Assembly (NCBI RefSeq): GCF_016598615.1
Contig: NZ_CP066831.1
Location: 4,526,001-4,590,000 of the forward strand
DNA length: 64,000 nucleotides
Source of the DNA: Streptomyces liliifuscus
GTDB taxonomy: Bacteria; Actinomycetota; Actinomycetes; Streptomycetales; Streptomycetaceae
Direction of reading: 5' to 3'
Shown: in pieces, positions 1 to 8,400 of the stretch
Numbering within the stretch: position 1 is the stretch's first letter
Layout of the letters: every line of letters starts with the position of its first letter
Notes under the pieces: generated by a model
What the model saw: the letters and a program-made list of their open reading frames with translations, nothing else
What the model was told of the DNA's origin: nothing
Databases searched by the model: none
Program-made: the position numbers and the translations under genes

Positions 1-474
1 GGTGTCGGTGAGCACCGAGAGCCGTCCGCCGCTGTCCTGCTTGGGCAGTGGCTCGACATCGTGTCCGGCGACCAGGAACGGGGCGTCCGCCTCCGCCTTC
101 TCCCCGGTGACCGTCGCCACGTGCACCACGCAGGGACACGGTTTGGGCGGCTCGGCGACCGGCAGCTTCTTGCTGAAGGCGCCCTTCGCGTCGGTCGTGA
201 CGGCCCGGCCGTCCGCGTTGGCACAGGAGTTGGTCCCGCCGATCACGCCCCGGTCGGTCGAGGACTGCCCGCAGATCAGCATCATCAGCAGCGCGTTCGG
301 CCGCCATCCCGTACCGCTCACGGTGATCGAACCACCCGTCCCCGCCTGGGACTTGGACAGCTTGACCACCGGTTTCTCCGCCGCCGAGGCGGTGGCCCCG
401 GCCATGGGGAGCAGAACGAGTGCGAGCACCACGACAACCGCCGGAATCCGTCGCACCCCTGTTTTCGCGCTCAC
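1..474 (-). CDS. Secreted Ig-like/neocarzinostatin-type protein, 3' end outside window
   Basis: The reading frame runs from a GTG at 474 to the window edge without a stop, so 158 residues are visible and the C-terminus is missing. The N-terminus has a basic start, a hydrophobic stretch (about residues 8-26) and an Ala-rich cleavage region, so export is likely. The mature part begins with a beta-rich segment containing TGGSITVSGTGW, typical of neocarzinostatin-like or Ig-like secreted domains in actinobacteria, and has several Cys residues. The start overlaps the stop of the upstream gene by GTGA, so the two are probably translationally coupled. The exact function is unknown. Confidence 0.75.
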   Translation of the reverse strand, partial: MSAKTGVRRIPAVVVVLALVLLPMAGATASAAEKPVVKLSKSQAGTGGSITVSGTGWRPNALLMMLICGQSSTDRGVIGGTNSCANADGRAVTTDAKGAFSKKLPVAEPPKPCPCVVHVATVTGEKAEADAPFLVAGHDVEPLPKQDSGGRLSVLTDT

Positions 475-1388
475 GTCACCGCTCCCGTCAACTCGGCTTC
501 CGTACGCGGCTGTCCGGCGTCCGGTGTCTCCCGCGGCCGCCTACGACGTCGTACGAACCAGTGGCCGCCGGCCGCACACACCGCGAGCCCGGCCGCCGTG
601 CCCGCCACCGCTCCCCACGGCACGAACCGGGCCGACGCGCCCGCCTCGTCGTGGGCCCCGCCCGCCGCGGTGACCGTGACCTCCACGTCGACGGAGTCGA
701 TCGCGGGCGGGTCGGGCCAGGGTTCGGTGAGCGCGACGCGGCGCCCGGGGAGCAGTTCGACGGGCAGGGCGCGCGGGGCCCGGTCCAGCACCTCGCCGAA
801 GAGCCCCTCGGCCCGTACGGCGAGTTTCGGGGTCAGCACGGTGGTGCCGCGGTTGACCAGTTCGTACGAGATGCGCCCGCCGGTGACCCGTACGTGCTCG
901 ACGGTGAGCGCGGAGAGGGTCGGGCCGGCGACCCGCAGATGGACACGTACGGCCGCGGTCCGGCCGGCGGCGCTCGCGACGATCGCGCCGGGGTGGTCGC
1001 CGGGCGTGGCGCCCGCCGGGACGCTCACGGTGAACGGCACGTCCGCGCGGGTACGTGCCGGGATCCGCACCGTCCGCTCGGCGAAGGTGATCCAGGCACC
1101 GGTGTCCCTCGCCCTGGTCCGCACGGAGAATCCGCCGCTCCTCGTGTTGTCGGCGTCCGCGCCCCGGAGCCGAACGGTGAGCGGCCTGCCGCCCGGGTTG
1201 AGCACCGACACCGTGTCCTGCAGGACCGTGCCGGGCGCGCCCTCCGCGTAGAAGTACGGCCGTAAGTCCCGCCCGCCGGCCGACGGCACGACGGACCAGC
1301 CGCCGTCGGCCGCGGCGGTGGGAGCGACGGCCAGCAGTGCGACGGCGGCGAGACAGAGCACACGGGCGGCGGGCGGTACGAACGGCAT
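471..1388 (-). CDS. DUF916-type surface protein with C-terminal membrane anchor; contains a TTA codon
   Basis: This 305-residue protein has a signal peptide (about 1-27) and a two-part beta-sandwich region resembling the DUF916/WxL-associated extracellular fold, with a segment like GTVLQDTVSVLNPGG that is usual there. One transmembrane helix near residues 268-286 is followed by an Arg-rich tail. The ATG at 1388 is preferred over the in-frame extension to 1445 because a GGAG precedes it and the upstream part is repeat DNA. Codon 42 (plus-strand 1263-1265) is TTA, the codon read by bldA tRNA, so translation may be growth-phase dependent. It lies between an LPQTG protein and a secreted protein, suggesting a cell-surface set. 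Ligand unknown. Confidence 0.75.
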   Translation of the reverse strand: MPFVPPAARVLCLAAVALLAVAPTAAADGGWSVVPSAGGRDLRPYFYAEGAPGTVLQDTVSVLNPGGRPLTVRLRGADADNTRSGGFSVRTRARDTGAWITFAERTVRIPARTRADVPFTVSVPAGATPGDHPGAIVASAAGRTAAVRVHLRVAGPTLSALTVEHVRVTGGRISYELVNRGTTVLTPKLAVRAEGLFGEVLDRAPRALPVELLPGRRVALTEPWPDPPAIDSVDVEVTVTAAGGAHDEAGASARFVPWGAVAGTAAGLAVCAAGGHWFVRRRRRPRETPDAGQPRTEAELTGAVT

Positions 1389-1433
1389 CGGCGGCTCCGA
1401 ATGGCGTACGGGTCGTGCGAGACGTGCAGGCCG

Positions 1434-1509
1434 TGCGGTTCGCACGGGTCGCGCAGTCGTACGAGACGTGCGGTTCGCACGGGTCGCGCAGTCGTACGAG
1501 ACGTGCGGT
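1434..1509. repeat. 35-bp direct tandem repeat
   Basis: Two perfect 35-bp copies occupy 1434-1468 and 1469-1503, followed by six bases of a third copy. A degenerate partial copy lies just upstream at about 1404-1423. The array fills most of the gap between the LPQTG gene stop and the DUF916 gene start, both on the minus strand, so it would sit in the 5' leader of the DUF916 message. Confidence 0.85.
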
Positions 1510-2207
1510 CAGCGGTGGGCCTGGTTCCTCCGGGTCAGCCACAGCACTCCCGCCGCGCCCGCCAGCAGCACCGTGCCGCCGAGCGTGCCGAGGGCGATCG
1601 CGGAGTCCTCGGGGCCGGTCTGCGGGAGTTCCTCGCCGCCCGCGGGGGCGTCCTGCGAGGAGCCCGTGGTCCCCGTCGTCCCGCCGCCGGCCGCCGTGAC
1701 GTCCAGGGTCAGCGAGACCTTCGGGCTGTTGGAGGGCGTGCACGTGGTCGTCGTACCGAGGGCCTTGATGGTCAGCACACCCGGCGTGAAGGTGACCTTG
1801 CCGGACTTCTTCGGGGTGTACGTGCCCGTGAGGTCGGTGATCTTGATCGGGGTGTTGGCGGGCACGGTCTCCGGGTTGGCGGGCCCCTTGACCGCCAGCG
1901 TGCCGGTCTCGGCGCCACCCAGTTTGATGACCGCGCTCGGGTTCATCGCGCCCTTGCCCAAGTCGACGGGGCTGGACGAGACGCCCTTCTCGAAGGTCAT
2001 CGTGATCTGGTAACCGCTGCCGCTCTTGACGCCCTTGATGTCGATGGGCGAGACGGCGGACTTGTCACCGATGGGTGTCTTGCACTGGTAGTTGACGTCC
2101 ACCACGTCGGCCCGGGCAGCGGGGGCGGCCATCAGCACCGCCGAGCCGGCCAGAGCCGCGGCGGACGCGAGCGCGGCGGTTCGTTTCGGGTACATCCGGT
2201 ATGACAC
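1509..2207 (-). CDS. LPQTG cell-wall-anchored surface protein
   Basis: This 232-residue protein has a Sec signal peptide (about 1-33, ending APAARA), a secreted beta-rich region containing a Cys in YQCKTP and another in TTTTCTP, and a Thr/Gly-rich linker. A full sortase sorting signal follows: LPQTG at 194-198, a hydrophobic helix, then TRRNQAHR. Sortase would link it to peptidoglycan. The GTG at 2207 follows GAGGGG closely; an ATG four codons later is possible but farther from that site. It heads a minus-strand cluster of surface genes. Confidence 0.8.
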   Translation of the reverse strand: MSYRMYPKRTAALASAAALAGSAVLMAAPAARADVVDVNYQCKTPIGDKSAVSPIDIKGVKSGSGYQITMTFEKGVSSSPVDLGKGAMNPSAVIKLGGAETGTLAVKGPANPETVPANTPIKITDLTGTYTPKKSGKVTFTPGVLTIKALGTTTTCTPSNSPKVSLTLDVTAAGGGTTGTTGSSQDAPAGGEELPQTGPEDSAIALGTLGGTVLLAGAAGVLWLTRRNQAHR

Positions 2208-2408
2208 GGTCCCCTCATTCCTGAAGGCTTTCCTGATGGCGTTCCTGACGGCACATCAGATCGGCCGTCAAGGTACGCCCGGGGCCTTGCCGAGGGAAGA
2301 CAAAGTGCGCGCCGGATCCGTGGGGATCCAACGCGCATCAAGTGAGGAAAGGGCAAGCACCCGAACCGCGGGTAACCCAAGAGACGCCCAGCGGCAGGCG
2401 CCCCCCGA

Positions 2409-2439
2409 AGGGGCGCGGGGAACTGCGCGACAAGCCACA
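2409..2439. repeat. Dispersed 'GGGGCGCGGGGAACTGCGCG' element, copy 1
   Basis: This is one copy of a short element found in at least eight intergenic sites of the window. The core is GGGGCGCGGGGAACTGCGCG followed by ACAAGCC. It lies within the 292-bp gap between the LPQTG gene and the anti-sigma kinase gene, where I see no gene. Confidence 0.8.
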
Positions 2440-2499
2440 ACGCACCCGCGGACGAAGAAACCCGCAGGCCACGCCAGAACAGCCGAACCCAGCCGAGCG

Positions 2500-3003
2500 C
2501 TAAGCCGGCGCCCCGAGCTCCGCCCAGACCGTCTTGCCCGCAACCCCGTTCGTACGGATCACACCCCAGTCCAGACACAGCCGCTGCACGATGAACATCC
2601 CGTGGCCACCGGGCCGCCCGGCCCGGTGCGGGGTGCGCGGAGCGGGCTGACCCGTCCCCCGGTCGGAGACCTCGACGCGGAGCACCTTGTTCTCGCAGGC
2701 GATCGAGAGCTCGTCCGGGCCCTCGGCGTGCAGACAGGCGTTCGTGACCAGTTCGGAGACGACCAGCAGGACATCCTCGGCCGCGGCCCGTTGGTCGGCG
2801 GTGGCCGCGGGCAGCCAGCCCCACTCGTACAACGCCTGACGGGCGAAGTCGCGGGCGAGCGGGACGACCCCGCTCGCGCCGTCGAAGTTCAGCCGACGGG
2901 CCCGACGCACGACAGGCGTGCCGCCCGGAGGCGTCCCGGAAGCGCCGCCGTCGCCCGGTTCCGGGCCGCGGTCGCCCGGCGGGTAAGGCCGGGTGGTGCT
3001 CAT
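2500..3003 (-). CDS. HATPase_c anti-sigma regulatory factor (RsbW-like serine kinase)
   Basis: This 167-residue protein has a GHKL ATP-binding fold after a disordered Pro/Gly-rich start of about 35 residues. The N box is SELVTNACLHAEG, the G1 box DRGTG and the G2 box GGHGMFIV. This is the RsbW/SpoIIAB-like class used in Streptomyces partner switching: it holds a SigB-type sigma factor and phosphorylates a STAS antagonist. A STAS gene lies immediately upstream on the same strand and a SigB/SigF-type sigma gene is divergent beyond it, so the three probably form one module. By position it may match PrsI of the S. coelicolor SigI locus; that naming is from memory. Confidence 0.85.
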   Translation of the reverse strand: MSTTRPYPPGDRGPEPGDGGASGTPPGGTPVVRRARRLNFDGASGVVPLARDFARQALYEWGWLPAATADQRAAAEDVLLVVSELVTNACLHAEGPDELSIACENKVLRVEVSDRGTGQPAPRTPHRAGRPGGHGMFIVQRLCLDWGVIRTNGVAGKTVWAELGAPA

Positions 3004-3283
3004 CAGCGCTTCACCTCACCGATTCACCAGTTCACGATTCAAGACTCAGTACTCAGCACATTCAGGACATTCGGAAAGCTCGGGGACACTCGGGATCCGG
3101 GAGTCGTCCGGGGACTGCCGCGCGCTTGCCGTTCGGTCTGTTGACATATTCAGGATGTCTCCTGCCCGACCGAACCGTCAGAACACCCACTTATTCGGCA
3201 TGGATGCTGTGACTCTGGTAACGCGCTGATCACACGGACACAACCGAGGCATAACTTTGCCTCAGAGGAGTGCCTTGCGGCGA

Positions 3284-3703
3284 CTAGTCGCCCCGGTCGG
3301 GCTCGGGTTTTCCCGCCTCGGACCCGTCGGACCCGGGGTCGCTCAGAGCTTCTTCGAGCGTGTCGTGGAGGGTGAAGACGGCTTCCGCCCCGGTGATCTC
3401 GAAGACCCGGGACACCACCGGCAGCATGCCCGCCAGATGAACCCCGCCACCCGCGGCCTCGGCCTTCAGCCGGGCACCGAGCAGCACGTTCAGCCCCGTG
3501 GAGTCGCAGAACTCCAACCGCGAGCAGTCCACGACGAGCCGCGCGAACCCGCGGTCGAGGCATTCCTCGATCGGTTCGCGCAGTAGATCCGCCGTATGGT
3601 GATCCAACTCACCTGCCGGGGTCACGACGGCGCTAGCGCCCTCTTCCCGCACCTCGACCAGAAGCCGGCCCGACTGTGCGCTGCCGACCGTCCCGCGGTC
3701 CAT
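3284..3703 (-). CDS. STAS-domain anti-sigma factor antagonist
   Basis: This 139-residue protein is a SpoIIAA/RsbV-like STAS domain. The segment CDSTGLNVLLGA contains the conserved DS(T) pair, with the Ser that the kinase partner phosphorylates. An acidic, Gly/Ser-rich tail of about 18 residues extends past the usual length. In its unphosphorylated form it should bind the HATPase protein and release the sigma factor. It is divergent from the sigma gene at 3954, with 250 bp between starts, and upstream of the HATPase gene. The 280-bp gap to that gene is AT-richer than its surroundings and carries a small inverted repeat (GACAT-N7-ATGTC, about 3144-3160). Confidence 0.87.
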   Translation of the reverse strand: MDRGTVGSAQSGRLLVEVREEGASAVVTPAGELDHHTADLLREPIEECLDRGFARLVVDCSRLEFCDSTGLNVLLGARLKAEAAGGGVHLAGMLPVVSRVFEITGAEAVFTLHDTLEEALSDPGSDGSEAGKPEPDRGD

Positions 3704-3953
3704 GCCGTGTCTCTCTTCCGACCGTCGTGGCTGTTGATACGCCCTCGAACCCTACGCCTTCCTTGCACCCTTCCAACACCCGAACAACCGCCAAGAAACG
3801 GACATTTCGCAATGAAACACACTTGCGGGAGAGTCGCGAAAGCGGGTAGGGCTAGTAGAGACAGTTTTCGACACGGCCGGCTTTGGAGGCGCCGCACACC
3901 GCAGTGCACGTATTGGCATCGGCAGCCATATGCCGAGAACGATGGAGGACATC

Positions 3954-4853
3954 ATGTCACCCCGGCTCGACGCATCGCAGACCCAGAGGGCGACGTCGAC
4001 ACCCCCTCTGGAACGACTGGAAGACGAGTCCGCCGACGAGAACGTCGGCCTCGCCGGACTTCCGGAGATCCCGCCTTTCGACGAGGTCGGGCCAGTGGAC
4101 GCACGGGCCCTGTCCAAGACCCTCTTCGAGCGGCTGGAGTCGCTGGAAGAAGGCACCCACGAGTACTCGTACGTACGCAACACCCTGGTCGAACTCAATC
4201 TCGCCCTGGTGAAGTTCGCCGCCTCCCGGTTCCGCTCCCGCAGTGAGCCGATGGAGGACATCATCCAGGTCGGCACGATCGGCCTGATCAAGGCGATCGA
4301 CCGGTTCGAGCTCAGCCGTGGCGTCGAGTTCCCGACCTTCGCGATGCCGACCATCGTCGGCGAGATCAAGCGCTTCTTCCGCGACACCTCGTGGTCCGTG
4401 CGGGTACCGCGCCGACTGCAGGAACTCCGCCTCGACCTGGCCAAGGCGGGCGACGAACTCGCGCAGCAACTGGACCGCGCTCCGACGGTGGGAGAGCTGG
4501 CGGAGCGTCTGGGGCTGTCGAACGACGAGGTCGTCGAGGGCATGGCCGCGTCGAACGCCTATACGGCAAGCTCGCTCGACGCCCAGCCCGAGGAGGACGA
4601 CTCCGAGGGCGCGCTGGCGGACCGGATCGGCTACGAGGACCACGGGCTCGAAGGCATCGAGTACGTCGAGTCGTTGAAGCCGCTGATCGCCGAACTCCCG
4701 CCGCGCGACCGGCAGATCCTGTCCCTGCGGTTCGTCGCCAACATGACGCAGTCCGAGATCGGTGACGAGCTCGGCATCTCGCAGATGCACGTCTCGCGGC
4801 TGCTCTCGCGGACGCTGGTGCGGCTGCGCAGGGGACTGACCGTCGAGGAGTGA
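3954..4853 (+). CDS. sigI: RNA polymerase sigma factor, SigB/SigF/SigI family
   Basis: This 299-residue sigma-70 protein shows region 2 (about 65-135, with DIIQVGTIGLIKAIDRF), region 3 (PTVGELAERLGLS) and region 4 with the helix-turn-helix TQSEIGDELGISQMHVSRLL. It matches the general-stress SigB/SigF subfamily. The ATG at 3954 is chosen because GGAGGA lies four bases before it; ATGs at 3930 and 3942 are in frame but lack such a site. The symbol rests on gene order: in S. coelicolor sigI lies just before the hut genes, as here, next to an anti-sigma and antagonist pair. A GGGTAG hexamer about 110 bp upstream could be a sigma-B-type -10 (weak). Confidence 0.88.
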   Translation: MSPRLDASQTQRATSTPPLERLEDESADENVGLAGLPEIPPFDEVGPVDARALSKTLFERLESLEEGTHEYSYVRNTLVELNLALVKFAASRFRSRSEPMEDIIQVGTIGLIKAIDRFELSRGVEFPTFAMPTIVGEIKRFFRDTSWSVRVPRRLQELRLDLAKAGDELAQQLDRAPTVGELAERLGLSNDEVVEGMAASNAYTASSLDAQPEEDDSEGALADRIGYEDHGLEGIEYVESLKPLIAELPPRDRQILSLRFVANMTQSEIGDELGISQMHVSRLLSRTLVRLRRGLTVEE

Positions 4854-4931
4854 CGGTCGCCGTCGCCACCTCCACCGCACGACCGCGCAGGGCTTGCGGT
4901 CGTGCCGGCGCACGAGGCGCGTAGGTGTGCG

Positions 4932-4968
4932 CTCGGGGCCGGGCCGGATCATCCGGCCCGGCCCCGAG
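4932..4968. terminator. Rho-independent-type hairpin after the sigma gene
   Basis: A perfect 18-bp stem (CTCGGGGCCGGGCCGGAT and its complement) has a one-base formal centre, realistically a three-base loop. It lies 79 bp after the sigma stop. There is no T tract, as is usual in Streptomyces. Confidence 0.75.
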
Positions 4969-4980
4969 TGCGTTGTCCGC

Positions 4981-5085
4981 CGGTCACGCGGGTTCGCGCC
5001 CGCGGATGACGCGCCTGCCCCCCGCGGCTCACGCGGGTTCCGGCCCGCGGCTCACGCGGCTTCCGGCTCGCGGATCCCGCCGCTT
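4981..5085. repeat. Imperfect GC-rich direct repeats in the 393-bp gap before the ricin-domain gene
   Basis: Three to four diverged copies of a unit near 25 bp, built on CACGCGGGTTCCGGCCCGCG, follow the terminator. The rest of the 4854-5246 gap shows no gene. An AT-richer stretch around 5150-5200 is the most likely promoter region for the downstream gene. Confidence 0.5.
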
Positions 5086-5246
5086 CACGCTCTCCGAGCA
5101 CCCGGGTCCGGCCCTCGTGTCCCCCGAGTTACCCACGGGAACCCCTTTCTTCACTGTTCACCTTCCATCACTATGGTCACTCGCCAAACTGGCTGGTATG
5201 TCAGTTGTCCGGCGGGTGAGGCACGGGGGTGCAGGGAGGCACGTGG

Positions 5247-6830
5247 ATGGTTCGGGGCGAGGGGCAGGGAGCCGGCGATGGCGCCGGTAACGGGGGCGGG
5301 GGCGGCGTGCACGCGGGTGCGGCCGACGCGCGGCTCACCGAGTTGCTGCGCGCGGACACCAAGACCGCGTACGCGGCACTGCGTGAACTGCGCGTGCGGC
5401 ACCGGCCGGCGGTCCTCGCGTACGCCCGCCTGTGCACCACCGTCGACTCCGCGGCGCGGCAGCTGACGGACCGGGCGTTCGCCCTGGCGGCCCAGGAGAC
5501 CGCTCGCGGTTCCGACCCGGGCGGCCCCTGGCGGCACCAACTCCTGCTGTTGACGGGGCGGGTGGCCGTCACCTGGGCCGGGGACGAACGGGCCGGCCGG
5601 CTCGACCCCGGTCTGCTCGCGCGGCTGCGCACGGCCGGTCCCGAGGGCCCGACGCCGCCGCTGCTCGACGCGTTCCGGTCGCTCCCCTCCCGGGTCCAGG
5701 GCCTCGCCTGGTACGGGATCGTGGAGCAGGAGCCCGAGGAGAACACGGCAGGCCTGCTGGGACTCACCCGCGAGGACGTGACGTACGGAACGGAGCCGGC
5801 GCTCCAGGCACTGCGCGCGTCCTTCCTGAAGAGCCATCTCGCCGCCTCCGGCGATCGGCGCTGCCAGGACTTCCGCCGGCTGATCGAGGAGTCGGTACGC
5901 CCCGACAGCCCCCGCCACAGCACGGATCTGCGCGCCCACATGGCCGAGTGCGCGCACTGCGCCACCGCCTACGAGGAGTTGTCCGCGCTGCGGGACGACC
6001 CGCACACGGGCCTGGCCGAGGGCCTGTTGCCCTGGGCCGGCACGGCGTACGCCACGGGCGCGGCGGCCCGCTCGCGCGCCACCCTGCGGACGGAGTCGGC
6101 CACTTGGGGGTCCCTGGCGGCCTGGCCGCCCTCCCGTCGCCTCGTGCTGGCCTCCGCGGCACTCGGGGTCGCCCTGGCCCCACTGCTGCTCTTCCTCGTC
6201 CCCTCGGGCGGCTCAGGGCCCGACACGGCGGGAAGCGCGGGGAATCCGGTGCCCCCGCCGGCGGTCACGGTGACGGCCACGGTCCCGACGGCACCCTCCG
6301 CGTCCCCCACGGGCGGCACCGACTCCCCGTCCCCGACGAAGAGTTCGCGTCCGTCGAAGTCGGCGTCCCCGAGCCCGTCCCACCCGACGTCCAGCCCGCC
6401 GGCCGCCCCTGCGCCACCTCCGAACGGCGGTTACGCCCAGGTCGTGAACCGCTCCACCGGCCGCTGCCTGGACATCCTGCACGGCGACATGGAGAAGGGC
6501 TCGGACGTCATCACGGCCCCCTGTTCCTCGTCCGGCACCCAGCGCTGGCGCGTCGACACCGACCGGGGCGCGCTGCAGTCGTACGCGGACCCCGACTTCT
6601 GCCTGGACAGCCGCGGCGCAACGGACGACGGCGTGGGCATCTGGGAGTGCGACTCGCTCGGCGGCCGCAACGCCGTGAACCTGCGGTTCGCGGTGTCCGC
6701 CGACGGCGCGATCCGCCCGGCCGTCGCCCCGGACCACGCGCTGACTCCGTACGGCGACGACGGCCTCGACCTGGCCCCCGACACGGAACGGACTGAGCAG
6801 TTGTGGCGGGCGGGGGCGGGGCCTGCCTGA
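5247..6830 (+). CDS. Sigma-like/anti-sigma-like membrane protein with extracellular ricin-type lectin domain
   Basis: The 527-residue protein has an N-terminal helical part of about 230 residues that resembles a degenerate sigma-70 region. A zinc-finger-like H-x3-C-x2-C (HMAECAHC, about 231-238) typical of anti-sigma factors comes next, then one transmembrane helix (about 296-315). A long Pro/Ser/Thr-rich extracellular linker leads to a C-terminal ricin B-type beta-trefoil (about 393-520, with NRSTGRCLDILHG, SSGTQRW and CLDSRG). The ATG at 5247 follows GGGAGG; an upstream GTG at 5229 is less likely. The layout suggests a carbohydrate-sensing membrane regulator. No separate partner sigma factor is adjacent. 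Confidence 0.78.
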   Translation: MVRGEGQGAGDGAGNGGGGGVHAGAADARLTELLRADTKTAYAALRELRVRHRPAVLAYARLCTTVDSAARQLTDRAFALAAQETARGSDPGGPWRHQLLLLTGRVAVTWAGDERAGRLDPGLLARLRTAGPEGPTPPLLDAFRSLPSRVQGLAWYGIVEQEPEENTAGLLGLTREDVTYGTEPALQALRASFLKSHLAASGDRRCQDFRRLIEESVRPDSPRHSTDLRAHMAECAHCATAYEELSALRDDPHTGLAEGLLPWAGTAYATGAAARSRATLRTESATWGSLAAWPPSRRLVLASAALGVALAPLLLFLVPSGGSGPDTAGSAGNPVPPPAVTVTATVPTAPSASPTGGTDSPSPTKSSRPSKSASPSPSHPTSSPPAAPAPPPNGGYAQVVNRSTGRCLDILHGDMEKGSDVITAPCSSSGTQRWRVDTDRGALQSYADPDFCLDSRGATDDGVGIWECDSLGGRNAVNLRFAVSADGAIRPAVAPDHALTPYGDDGLDLAPDTERTEQLWRAGAGPA

Positions 6831-7022
6831 ACCTCCGGGCGGGGCTCCGGGCCGGGATTCCGGGCCAGGGTGCCTCGCCGGGATTCCTCGCCGGGGGCTG
6901 ACCGAGGGGGCGTTCGGCGGCGACTTTGGTCGCGGTCCTCCGGCTCGGTGTCATCCCTTGGTCGGTCGGTGCTGGACCGCCGACCGATATCGCGCAGGTC
7001 AGGCCCTTCCTAGCGTGGGGTC

Positions 7023-8363
7023 ATGACGACCACGAGCGAAGAGACGCCGGTACGACGCGGGGGCGTGCGGGCCGAGGAGCGGGCGCTCGCACCCGACCTC
7101 GCACGCGGGATCATGCTGTTGCTCATCGTTCTGTCCAACACCGCCTTCCACCTCTGGGCGGCCCGGCGCGGCCCCTCGGGCTGGCAGCCCGTGGACGGCT
7201 CGTGGCTCGACCACGCGGTGCAGTTCACCATGATCATCGTGCTGGACCTGCGGGTCTATCCGCTCTTCGCGTTCCTTTTCGGCTACGGGATGATGCAGCT
7301 CTTCCTCCGGCAGACCGCGGCCGGCAACTCCGAGCGGGGCGCCGCCAGGATCCTGCGCAGGCGCAGTCTGTGGCTGATCGTCATCGGGCTGCTGCACTCC
7401 ACCTTGCTGATGGCGGGCGACATCGTCGGCTACTACGGAGTGCTGAGCCTCGTCCTCGGCCTGGTCTTCCTGCGGCGCAGCGAGCGCGCGCTGAAGCGGT
7501 GGATCTGCGTCGGCGTCGTACTGATCGTGTTCTTCGCGGCCCAGCCCGTCGTGTCGGCCCTGCTCCGGGGCGAGTTGGGCACGCTCGGGGACGCGGGCGC
7601 GGAGCCCGGCTTCATGGCGTATGCGGCACAGGAGGGAAATTGGCTCACAGCGGCTCAGACCCGGCTGGAGACCGGGCTGTTCGTCACGTTCCTGGCCTCT
7701 GCGCTGGCGATGGTCGCCGGCGGGTACGTCGTCTTCCTGCTCGGCTTCTGGGCGGCCCGCCGCCGTGTCCTGGAGGAGCCCGGACGCCATCTGACTCTGT
7801 TGCGCCGTACGGCCGTCATCGGCATCGCGGTCGGCTGGCTCGGCGCGCTGCCCACCGCGCTCGCCCACGTCGGCGCCCTGGAGGTACCGGCCGACGCGCA
7901 GAGCGAGGAGGGGGCGCTCACCCTGCTCCGAGACGTCACGGGCAATGCCGCCGGGCTCGGTTACGTCGCCGTCGTCGCGCTCTTCGTGCACTGGTGGAGC
8001 GGTCGCGGGGCGGCGCGCGTGGGTGCGGGTGCAAGTCAGGGTGAGGTTGCGAGGGCCGGGGCGCGCACGGGGGTTGGGGTTGGGGTTGGGGTTGGTGCCA
8101 CGGTCGTCACGGCGGTGTCGGCGGTCGGCAAGCGGTCCCTGTCCTGCTACCTCGCGCACTCGCTGCTCTTCGCGCCGGTGCTGGCCGCCTGGGGGCTCGG
8201 TCTCGGCGAGCACCTGTCCAGCTGGACCATGGCGCTCTTCGCGGCCGGCGTGTGGCTGCTGACGGTGGCGGGGGCGTACGCCCTGGAGCGCGGGGGGCGC
8301 CGGGGCCCGGCCGAGGCGGTGCTGCGGCGGCTGATGTACGGGTCCCGGGCCAAGGCGGGCTGA
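7023..8363 (+). CDS. DUF418 (YeiB-like) integral membrane protein
   Basis: This 446-residue polytopic protein has about ten hydrophobic helices. The DUF418 hallmarks are the N-terminal LARGIMLLLIVLSN and the FLFGYGM segment, with a C-terminal DUF418 core from about residue 270. Such proteins are predicted transporters or acyltransferase-like membrane proteins of unknown substrate. Between helices, around residue 340, a low-complexity Gly/Ala/Val loop is encoded partly by a GGGGTT repeat (8069-8096). An inverted repeat TCGGTCGG/CCGACCGA lies about 60 bp upstream of the start. The gene stands alone, convergent with hutI. Confidence 0.85.
   Translation: MTTTSEETPVRRGGVRAEERALAPDLARGIMLLLIVLSNTAFHLWAARRGPSGWQPVDGSWLDHAVQFTMIIVLDLRVYPLFAFLFGYGMMQLFLRQTAAGNSERGAARILRRRSLWLIVIGLLHSTLLMAGDIVGYYGVLSLVLGLVFLRRSERALKRWICVGVVLIVFFAAQPVVSALLRGELGTLGDAGAEPGFMAYAAQEGNWLTAAQTRLETGLFVTFLASALAMVAGGYVVFLLGFWAARRRVLEEPGRHLTLLRRTAVIGIAVGWLGALPTALAHVGALEVPADAQSEEGALTLLRDVTGNAAGLGYVAVVALFVHWWSGRGAARVGAGASQGEVARAGARTGVGVGVGVGATVVTAVSAVGKRSLSCYLAHSLLFAPVLAAWGLGLGEHLSSWTMALFAAGVWLLTVAGAYALERGGRRGPAEAVLRRLMYGSRAKAG
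8069..8096 (+). repeat. Telomere-like (GGGGTT)n microsatellite, G-quadruplex motif inside a gene
   Basis: Four G-tracts (5, 4, 4 and 4 G) are separated by TT on the coding strand. In frame they encode alternating Gly-Val. The spacing is ideal for an intramolecular G-quadruplex in DNA or mRNA. It sits in the DUF418 gene at a predicted inter-helix loop, where length changes in steps of six bases would be tolerated. Confidence 0.9.
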
Positions 8364-8400
8364 GAGACCGCCCGCCCAGGACCCGCCCTCGGTGCCCGCC

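Noticed and set aside
1434..1509. CRISPR array
   Set aside because: The repeats are directly abutting with no spacers and no cas genes are present.
8069..8096. True telomeric repeat
   Set aside because: Streptomyces telomeres are palindromic and different; this repeat lies in frame inside a gene.
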